A stretch of DNA of 11,809 nt, taken from Tychonema litorale BBK16 (GTDB lineage: Bacteria > Cyanobacteriota > Cyanobacteriia > Cyanobacteriales > Microcoleaceae). The notes under the pieces were generated by a model. That model worked only from the letters and a program-made list of their open reading frames with translations. It searched no databases and was not told where the DNA came from. The stretch's first letter is position 1. Each line of letters begins with the position of its first letter. Below, piece by piece: positions 7,151 to 11,809 of the stretch. The stretch spans positions 74,105 to 85,913 of the forward strand of contig NZ_JAKJHX010000002.1 of the NCBI RefSeq assembly GCF_021648855.1, written 5' to 3'. The translations under genes and the position numbers were made by a program.

Positions 7151-7552
7151 TCATAAACGAATGCGAATCTCTCCCTCTTGAGCATAAATAACAGCTTTCA
7201 TAGGAGTAAGAAAATCCATCCCTAGCAAACCGTCTACAAAAGTGGTTGCAGGTAACGTGTAAGCAACTATAGGAAAATTTTCTAAACGCTCGCCCAAGCA
7301 ATTAAACCAAGGTACCGCTACTACTGGTGCTTCGACAATACCGCCACCTGCTGATGTCCTAATTCTGCGTAGAGGATTTTGGATATCGCAATTAAGAGCT
7401 TCTAATATATTGACCCGTAACACGGTGTAAGTTGAGCCTGTATCAACTAATAATCTGAATTGTCTGACGGTATTACTTGTGCTAGAAGCAGCAGCTTTTA
7501 AGATGAGTAAATTTCCGTAACGAGAACATTGATAAAGTCTTTTTGAAGTCAC
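7151..7552 (-). CDS. Retropepsin-like (clan AA) aspartic protease
   Basis: This 133-residue protein has the single-domain retropepsin pattern. FRLLVDTGSTYTVL (32-45) carries the catalytic D37-T-G-S motif, preceded by a hydrophobic strand and followed by a long flap-like middle, and the second signature LLGMDFL (109-115) precedes the closing strands. Such proteins work as homodimers, each chain giving one aspartate. Length equals the family's single-domain form and both ends look complete. No signal peptide is visible, so it should be cytoplasmic. Its GTG start overlaps the TGA of the upstream antitoxin-like gene in a GTGA tetranucleotide (7549-7552), suggesting translational coupling. Its 3' end abuts a Uma2 nuclease remnant. 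The substrate is unknown; the upstream partner is an obvious candidate, but that is inference. Confidence 0.8.
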   Translation of the reverse strand: MTSKRLYQCSRYGNLLILKAAASSTSNTVRQFRLLVDTGSTYTVLRVNILEALNCDIQNPLRRIRTSAGGGIVEAPVVAVPWFNCLGERLENFPIVAYTLPATTFVDGLLGMDFLTPMKAVIYAQEGEIRIRL

Positions 7553-7962
7553 AATACCACCGAATATTCATCAGGAATAGGACCAGTATATTCTATAGAA
7601 ATTGACCGTATATCTTGAAATTTTGTCAAAGCTCGATCGATTTCCTCTCGTTCCGGTGAATGAGCCAAGACTTCACCGCGAATCACATTCCATAAATCAT
7701 CAGATTCAGTATCAGCAATTAGCACCCACTCGCGGGGATAGCGATCGCGTATTTCCTCCACAGTCAAGATTTCCCCTATCGGTTGATAATCCGATCCGTT
7801 ATTATTTTGAAGCCGAACAGGAGAGGGATGGTTTGTTTCTGCTCGATCGATTTCTGCATTTAAGAGTTGCCAAAGCAGGCGTTTTTCCTCGATTTTGAGG
7901 GAGGCGATCGCATCTACTAAAACTTGAAAAGGAATTTGCAACTGTACGGTTTCTGGGTTCAT
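7549..7962 (-). CDS. Antitoxin-like protein coupled to aspartic protease
   Basis: From ATG at 7960-7962 the product is 137 residues; GAGA sits 6 bases upstream. A TTG start at 7974 would add four residues. The N-terminus (QIPFQVLVDAIASLKIEEKR and a following helix) resembles the short helical segment found in many cyanobacterial antitoxin-like proteins that precede small effector genes. The middle is polar. The C-terminal half (EEIRDRYPREWVLI, then DIRSISIEYTG, ending at VVL) is mixed alpha/beta. I know no firm function. Its stop overlaps the start of the aspartic protease gene, so the two are almost certainly translated together. Cyanobacterial genomes often show this kind of conserved hypothetical beside a retropepsin-like protease. 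It could be the protease's inhibitor, substrate or targeting partner. Confidence 0.7.
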   Translation of the reverse strand: MNPETVQLQIPFQVLVDAIASLKIEEKRLLWQLLNAEIDRAETNHPSPVRLQNNNGSDYQPIGEILTVEEIRDRYPREWVLIADTESDDLWNVIRGEVLAHSPEREEIDRALTKFQDIRSISIEYTGPIPDEYSVVL

Positions 7963-8035
7963 AGCATTTCTCAAGAGATGTTGAGGTAATTTATATGATA
8001 ACTCACTCTATGAGTAATATCGGACTTAGTAGTTA

Positions 8036-8041
8036 TATAAT
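8036..8041 (+). promoter_or_regulatory. Candidate -10 box for the small unknown gene
   Basis: A consensus TATAAT hexamer 40 bases before the ATG at 8082, in the divergent gap between the antitoxin-like gene and this gene. No convincing -35 box stands at the right distance. Confidence 0.35.
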
Positions 8042-8067
8042 AGCAAATTATCTTAAACCGCAACTAC

Positions 8068-8073
8068 AAGGAG
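8068..8073 (+). promoter_or_regulatory. Strong ribosome binding site deciding the start at 8082
   Basis: AAGGAG at 8068-8073 lies 8 bases before ATG 8082-8084. The open frame reaches back to an ATG at 7995, but the first 29 codons read as non-conserved filler and cross the candidate -10 box, so the start at 8082 is preferred. Confidence 0.75.
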
Positions 8074-8081
8074 AAAGAATA

Positions 8082-8369
8082 ATGGCTGTTCTAGAATATG
8101 TAAAACCTGGTGCTAAACTCGGTCAAATAATTCTTGCAGTTGATTTAACTGTTGCCGGCGCAGTCGATCGCATTTTAGCAAAAATTCAAGACCTAGGATA
8201 CGACCCCGAAATCCGTCATGTCAACTATTCATCAGGAGTTCACGTCTTAGCAATTCTCAAAGACGAACACCATTCCGAAGCAGTCGATGATGACTACTTG
8301 CTAGAAGATTGGCTGCAAGTAAGGTCGCAAATCAACAGCGATGCTGTTCATTTGTGGCGCGGTAAATAA
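8082..8369 (+). CDS. Small conserved-looking hypothetical protein
   Basis: A 95-residue soluble acidic protein begins MAVLEYVKPG behind a strong AAGGAG site. I do not recognise the family. The predicted layout is a beta strand (KLGQIILAVDL), a helix (AGAVDRILAKIQDLGY), two strands (EIRHVNYSSGVHVLAIL), then an acidic helix (DDDYLLEDWLQVRSQI) ending near LWRGK. This beta-alpha-beta-beta core recalls ferredoxin/ACT-like small ligand-binding or partner-binding folds, but no diagnostic motif is present. There is no signal peptide or membrane segment. It is divergent from the antitoxin-like/protease pair and convergent with acs, so it is monocistronic. The strong ribosome binding site and normal codon use argue that it is a real, expressed gene. 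Confidence 0.75.
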   Translation: MAVLEYVKPGAKLGQIILAVDLTVAGAVDRILAKIQDLGYDPEIRHVNYSSGVHVLAILKDEHHSEAVDDDYLLEDWLQVRSQINSDAVHLWRGK

Positions 8370-8390
8370 GTGAATTAACAACTAAACCCA

Positions 8391-8424
8391 GATGAACGCA
8401 GATCTAATCTGATCAGCGTTCATC
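8391..8424. terminator. Hairpin between convergent genes (possible bidirectional terminator / dispersed repeat)
   Basis: GATGAACGC (8391-8399) pairs with GCGTTCATC (8416-8424). Inside, after one A-A mismatch, GATC (8401-8404) pairs with GATC (8411-8414), leaving a 6-base loop: 13 paired positions in all. A second arm, CGTTCATCTG (8427-8436), can pair with CAGATGAACG (8389-8398) as an alternative stem. GATGAACGCAGAT-type units recur in filamentous cyanobacterial genomes. Its place 22 bp past one stop codon and 40 bp past the opposing one suits a two-way terminator, although no long T run follows. Confidence 0.55.
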
Positions 8425-8463
8425 CACGTTCATCTGCCTACATCTGCGATCGCAAAAACACCC

Positions 8464-10434
8464 CTACGAATCAGCCCGCAACCTATCCAAAACAGTCCGA
8501 TCCTCCAAAGTAGAAGTATCCCCAGTCACCTCTTCTCCAGCAGCCAAAGAACGCAACAAACGCCGCATAATCTTCCCGCTACGAGTCTTCGGCAAAGCAT
8601 CAGTAAATCGGATTTCGCCCGGCCGTGCGATCGCCCCAATTTCCTTCACAACGTGCAACTTCAATTCCTTAATCAATTCATCACTAGGTTGCTGAGTATT
8701 TTGCAGTGTTACAAACGCCATAATTTCCTCACCCTTAATCTCATCCGGTTTCCCCACAACCGCAGCTTCCGCCACCGCTGGATGAGACACCAAAGCCGAT
8801 TCAATTTCCATCGTACCGAGTCGATGTCCAGCCACATTAATCACATCATCAACGCGGCCCATTACCCAGAAATAACCATCTTTATCTTTGTGCGCGCCGT
8901 CCCCTGCAAAGTACACAAATTCGCCATCCTTCGGGTGTAAATACTCCCAATAAGTGCGACGGAAGCGATCGGCATCATTGTAAAGAGTTCGCATCATTCC
9001 CGGCCAAGGATGTTTCACAACTAAATAACCGCCACTTTCATTAGTTACTGGTTCGCCATCTTGGTCAACAATATCAGCCACAATTCCGGGGAACGGAAGG
9101 GTTGCAGAACCTGGTTTTGTAGGGATTGCACCGGGCAATGAAGTGATCATAATACCGCCAGTTTCCGTTTGCCACCAAGTATCGACAATCGGACAATTCA
9201 AGTTACCAATTACGCGCTGATACCACATCCAAGCTTCAGGATTAATCGGTTCGCCAACAGTTCCCAACAACCGCAAAGATGACAAATCTCTGGCATTGGG
9301 CAACTCATCACCCATTTTCATAAACGTGCGAATTGCAGTTGGTGCGGTGTAGAAAATGGTGACACCATATTTCTCAATTACATCCCAAAAACAGCCGGGA
9401 TTAGAAGGACGAGGAGCACCTTCATACATTAAAGTTGTCGCACCGTTGGACAGCGGGCCGTAGACAATATAACTATGTCCAGTAATCCAGCCAACATCAG
9501 CGGTACACCAATAAACATCGGTATCTTGAAGGTCGAATATCCACTTAGTTGTCATGTGGGTATAAAGGTTATAACCACCCGTTGTATGGACGACACCTTT
9601 CGGTTTTCCGGTACTGCCAGAAGTGTAAAGAATGAAGAGTAAATCTTCGCTATCCATCGGTTCGGCTGGACAATTTGCTGATGCAGTTTTTTGCAATTCA
9701 TGCCACCAAACATCGCGCCCAGATGCCATTTCAATTTGCTGTTTGGTGCGCTGTACTACGAGAACGTTGGTAACACTTGGTACGGCATCATTTGCTAATG
9801 CTTTGTCTACTTGTGCTTTGAGGCCGACGGCGGTATCTTTGCGGAAGCCACCATCAGCGGTGATGACGAGTTTTGCTTGGCCGTCGTTGAGCCGATCGCG
9901 CAAAGCTTCAGCACTAAATCCACCAAACACCACACTGTGTACTGCACCGATTCTAGCACAGGCCAACATGGCGATCGCAGCTTCGGGAATCATTGGCATA
10001 TAGATGCCAACGCGATCGCCCTTTTGCACTCCCAAATCCTTGATTACGTTAGCCATTTGGCAAACTTCGCGGTGGAGTTGCGCGTAGGTGAGAGTGCGCG
10101 AGTCTCCAGGTTCGCCTTCCCAAATTAGGGCGGCTTTATTTTTGCGCCAAGTTGTCAAATGTCTGTCCAGACAATTGTAAGAAATGTTAATTTTACCATT
10201 GACAAACCATTTAGCAAAGGGCGGTTGCCAGTCGAGAACGGCATCCCATTTTTGGAACCAGTCTAATTCTTGGGTGGCGAGTTCGGCCCAAAATGCTTGG
10301 GGGTCTGCTTTGGCTTTATCATAGAGGGCTTGGTACTCTTCTAGGCTTTTGATGTGAGCTTTTTCGGAGAATTCAGCAGGCGGCTGAAATAGGCGTTTTT
10401 CTTGGAGGATTGATTCGATGGTATCTTGTGACAT
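8464..10434 (-). CDS. acs: Acetyl-CoA synthetase (AMP-forming)
   Basis: The 656-residue protein converts acetate, ATP and CoA to acetyl-CoA, AMP and PPi in the cytoplasm, through acetyl-AMP. It belongs to the ANL adenylate-forming family and matches the length of bacterial Acs (~650). Visible motifs: ATP-binding P-loop [11 protein letters not shown] (270-280), [12 protein letters not shown] (391-402), the acetate-pocket tryptophan motif [10 protein letters not shown] (418-427), FAGDGAHKD (509-517), the hinge region [16 protein letters not shown] (526-541), and C-terminal [11 protein letters not shown] (615-625). Its K621 is the catalytic lysine that protein acetyltransferases silence in other bacteria. 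All expected residues are present and the gene looks intact. The ATG has only a weak AAG upstream. It is convergent with the small gene at 8082, and its 121-bp upstream gap separates it from the toxin-antitoxin cassettes on the same strand. Confidence 0.96.
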   Translation of the reverse strand: MSQDTIESILQEKRLFQPPAEFSEKAHIKSLEEYQALYDKAKADPQAFWAELATQELDWFQKWDAVLDWQPPFAKWFVNGKINISYNCLDRHLTTWRKNKAALIWEGEPGDSRTLTYAQLHREVCQMANVIKDLGVQKGDRVGIYMPMIPEAAIAMLACARIGAVHSVVFGGFSAEALRDRLNDGQAKLVITADGGFRKDTAVGLKAQVDKALANDAVPSVTNVLVVQRTKQQIEMASGRDVWWHELQKTASANCPAEPMDSEDLLFILYTSGSTGKPKGVVHTTGGYNLYTHMTTKWIFDLQDTDVYWCTADVGWITGHSYIVYGPLSNGATTLMYEGAPRPSNPGCFWDVIEKYGVTIFYTAPTAIRTFMKMGDELPNARDLSSLRLLGTVGEPINPEAWMWYQRVIGNLNCPIVDTWWQTETGGIMITSLPGAIPTKPGSATLPFPGIVADIVDQDGEPVTNESGGYLVVKHPWPGMMRTLYNDADRFRRTYWEYLHPKDGEFVYFAGDGAHKDKDGYFWVMGRVDDVINVAGHRLGTMEIESALVSHPAVAEAAVVGKPDEIKGEEIMAFVTLQNTQQPSDELIKELKLHVVKEIGAIARPGEIRFTDALPKTRSGKIMRRLLRSLAAGEEVTGDTSTLEDRTVLDRLRADS

Positions 10435-10529
10435 CGTTCTTAATTTTAGTTTCGGTTAGTCTTTGTAACTATTGTTTGCATAAGTTGGGGCAAAAGTATG
10501 TTTATTTTCCTTAAGACTTTGGGGAATTT

Positions 10530-10535
10530 TGTCAA
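10530..10535 (-). promoter_or_regulatory. Candidate -35 box upstream of acs
   Basis: A consensus TTGACA on the minus strand, 96 bases upstream of the acs start. The -10 position about 17 bases further on (around AAGGAA/AATAAA) is poor, so an activator-dependent or different promoter is possible. Confidence 0.2.
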
Positions 10536-10555
10536 TGTTGAAGCTGCATTAGAAA

Positions 10556-10918
10556 TTATAGCACTGGTAAATTGTAAATTCTATCTTGGTATTCATTGTC
10601 AAATGATGCTTCATAAATCAGAAGCATTATTTCAATGTTTTGACCGATAGTCAGCTTGGTATTCAGGATGAAAATTCCTGGGATATGACAATCTTGCTCT
10701 AAATGTTCTGTTAAATGAACTGGCATAGAGCGGCGGTTGTTGGTAACAAGAATGAAATTGTGAATTTCACACCAAATAAGAATTTCCGGGTCGAGAGTGC
10801 CTTTAGGAGGTGCTGTTAGTTCTCCCACTGCTAGAACAACTATATCGGGATTGCGCCTGCGAATTTGGTTGAAATACGCAGGATCGACATTTTCATCAAA
10901 CAGATACTGAATTGGCAT
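10556..10918 (-). CDS. DUF5615 PIN-like protein (putative toxin)
   Basis: From ATG at 10916-10918 the product is 120 residues; an in-frame start six codons earlier (10936) is possible but less like the family. MPIQYLFDENVDP, with the acidic pair in FDEN, opens the PIN-like DUF5615 fold. Next come LDPEILIWCEIHNFILVTNNRRSMPVHL, the family's strand-turn segment, and IPGIFIL near the end. DUF5615 proteins are related to PIN/Mut7-C ribonucleases and usually follow a DUF433 gene as a toxin-antitoxin-like pair. That is the case here: the gene overlaps the 3' end of the DUF433 gene by 23 bases on the same strand. RNase activity is inferred from family context, not shown. Confidence 0.8.
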   Translation of the reverse strand: MPIQYLFDENVDPAYFNQIRRRNPDIVVLAVGELTAPPKGTLDPEILIWCEIHNFILVTNNRRSMPVHLTEHLEQDCHIPGIFILNTKLTIGQNIEIMLLIYEASFDNEYQDRIYNLPVL

Positions 10919-11273
10919 CAGCCTTGCTCCTTGCATCTCTTTCTGCTTTAAATTTGCGGAGTCTTTCTGTCGCTGGAGAAGGGTTGCGACGTTGCTCTTC
11001 TTGCATTCTCTCGCTCCATTCCAGCCCTTCAGTTATGTATTTACCGACTGCTTCTTTGTTGTGCAGGTAGTACAAAATGGTCGCATAAACTTGTTCGAGG
11101 GTGAGGGATGTATAAATGTTGGCGATTTCTTCGGCAGTGCGCGCCCGAAACAGGTATTCATAAAGAATTGTTTCGATGCCAATGCGGGAACCTTGGAGTC
11201 GAATATCGTCAGGTCTGAGGAAGTTGAAGTAGTCTTCAAGTTGCATGGCTGGTTTATTGGGATTAGGTTTCAT
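10896..11273 (-). CDS. DUF433 protein (putative antitoxin)
   Basis: From ATG at 11271-11273 the product is 125 residues. The DUF433 winged-helix-like core is clear: LEDYFNFLRPDDIRLQGSRI, then IETILYEYLFRARTAEEIA, then the helix LTLEQVYATILYYLHN. A charged C-terminal helix rich in R, E and K follows (about 80-125) and may bind the partner toxin. DUF433 proteins are the likely antitoxin and DNA-binding half of DUF433/DUF5615 pairs. The downstream DUF5615 gene overlaps its end. A TTG at 11306 would extend the frame by 11 codons, and an ATG nine codons downstream is also possible; no start has a good Shine-Dalgarno. TATAAT lies directly before the chosen ATG, so a leaderless or alternative start cannot be excluded. 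Confidence 0.8.
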   Translation of the reverse strand: MKPNPNKPAMQLEDYFNFLRPDDIRLQGSRIGIETILYEYLFRARTAEEIANIYTSLTLEQVYATILYYLHNKEAVGKYITEGLEWSERMQEEQRRNPSPATERLRKFKAERDARSKADANSVSV

Positions 11274-11323
11274 ACTATTATAATACCTGAACAGAAGATC
11301 GTACAAAAGCCATGACTCAAAAT

Positions 11324-11698
11324 TTAGGTATCTTCTTCATCTTTACCTGCACGTCGTTCGTATTCTAAAATTATGCCCGTAAGTTCATCGGCTGCAATAT
11401 CAGCTTGTACAGATTTTGTATAAACAGTCAGTAAAATAATTCCGTTTTCAGTTTTGACATAATAAATCAGACGATAGCCACCGCTTTTACCTTTTTGAAT
11501 ATCGTTATTTATAACTCTCACTTTAAACACATCGTAACCAGTCCCAGATATGCGATCGCCTGGTAGTTCTCCTTGTTCAAGTTGTTCGATGACTGGTTGT
11601 ATATCATTACGAATACTACGATACTTTTTGGCGAGGTTGCGTAAGTTTTTGGTAAACGTTGGTGCAGCTTCAACTTGAATCAATGGTTGCTCAGGCAT
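11324..11698 (-). CDS. RelE/ParE-family toxin
   Basis: From ATG at 11696-11698 the product is 124 residues. GGGAGG about 9 bases upstream is a good ribosome binding site; a TTG two codons earlier is less likely. The sequence follows the RelE/ParE superfamily order: an N-terminal strand (LIQVEAAPTFTKNLRNL), a basic helix with KKYRSIRNDI, a central VFKVRV strand, then GGYRLIYYVKTENGIILL, the strongly conserved core strands with the catalytic-type arginine/tyrosine region, and a final TVYTKSVQADIAADEL segment. Such toxins are ribosome-dependent mRNA interferases or gyrase poisons; which applies is not visible. Its start overlaps the upstream antitoxin stop by 8 bases, and a DUF433/DUF5615 module follows on the same strand after a short gap. 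Confidence 0.85.
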   Translation of the reverse strand: MPEQPLIQVEAAPTFTKNLRNLAKKYRSIRNDIQPVIEQLEQGELPGDRISGTGYDVFKVRVINNDIQKGKSGGYRLIYYVKTENGIILLTVYTKSVQADIAADELTGIILEYERRAGKDEEDT

Positions 11699-11809
11699 CC
11701 TCAATTCCCTCCCAGATTTGGGAAACAGGAATTGTTTTGCCAGTCATTGCTTCCTGCCAAGCTTGACGGAAATCTGCTAAAATTGTTTCTTTAGATTGCT
11801 CATCTTCAT
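11691..11809 (-). CDS. Antitoxin of the RelE/ParE pair, 5' end cut by window edge
   Basis: Only the last 38 codons are present, ending with TGA at 11691-11693. The frame reads EDEQSKETILADFRQAWQEA, then MTGKTIPVSQIWEGIEDA. This C-terminal pattern (ETIL-DFRQ-W-EAMTGKTIPVSQ-WEGI) is typical of a cyanobacterial antitoxin group paired with RelE-like toxins. The DNA-binding N-terminus lies outside the window. Its stop overlaps the toxin start by 8 bases, which fits a coupled antitoxin-first operon. Confidence 0.75.
   Translation of the reverse strand, partial: EDEQSKETILADFRQAWQEAMTGKTIPVSQIWEGIEDA

Noticed and set aside
7995..8081. N-terminal extension of the small gene from ATG 7995
   Set aside because: No ribosome binding site, it crosses a candidate -10 box, and AAGGAG stands at the right distance before ATG 8082.
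9632..10003. Plus-strand open frames opposite acs
   Set aside because: They are antisense shadows of a highly conserved enzyme gene.
10992..11315. Plus-strand open frame of 107 codons
   Set aside because: Antisense to the DUF433 gene, which has a recognisable family pattern.

Overview
The window comes from a cyanobacterium, most likely a filamentous Oscillatoriales-type genome (Microcoleus/Oscillatoria/Phormidium-like). The support is eight exact copies of the HIP1 octamer GCGATCGC, a PAS/GAF/GGDEF sensor with a cyanobacteriochrome-like GAF domain, small inverted repeats of the GTGCGTCGC and GGACTTACGCA kinds common in cyanobacteria, and a high density of toxin-antitoxin-like genes. The genus is inferred from style only.

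Left part (1-2025): a phosphoribosyltransferase gene runs off the left edge on the minus strand and carries a recently duplicated acidic 44-residue tail repeat. Next, also on minus, is a four-helix cytochrome b561. Between and upstream of these lie inverted-repeat elements and the remnant of a small two-helix membrane protein whose 3' end is made of one of those elements.

Centre (2026-6866): a 1315-residue plus-strand sensor has five PAS-like domains, a generic GAF domain, a GAF domain with the DXCF and Cys-His signatures of a DXCF-type cyanobacteriochrome, and a C-terminal GGDEF domain with an intact GGEEF motif. It is best read as a light-regulated diguanylate cyclase. Downstream on the same strand is a class II glutamine amidotransferase-like protein with the nucleophilic Cys2.

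Right part (6867-11809): mostly minus strand. A coupled pair (antitoxin-like protein followed by a retropepsin-like aspartic protease, GTGA overlap) sits next to a C-terminal remnant of a Uma2-family nuclease. A small plus-strand gene of unknown function with a strong ribosome binding site converges on acetyl-CoA synthetase (acs), separated by a hairpin. Upstream of acs lie two adjacent toxin-antitoxin-like modules: DUF433/DUF5615 (PIN-like), and a RelE/ParE-family toxin whose antitoxin is cut by the right edge.

The genes do not form one pathway. The window joins a signalling gene and central carbon metabolism (acetate activation) to an accessory zone of TA-like cassettes, a nuclease remnant and small repeats. 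The most interesting items are the photoreceptor-cyclase with extra cysteines and the coupled antitoxin-like/aspartic protease pair.
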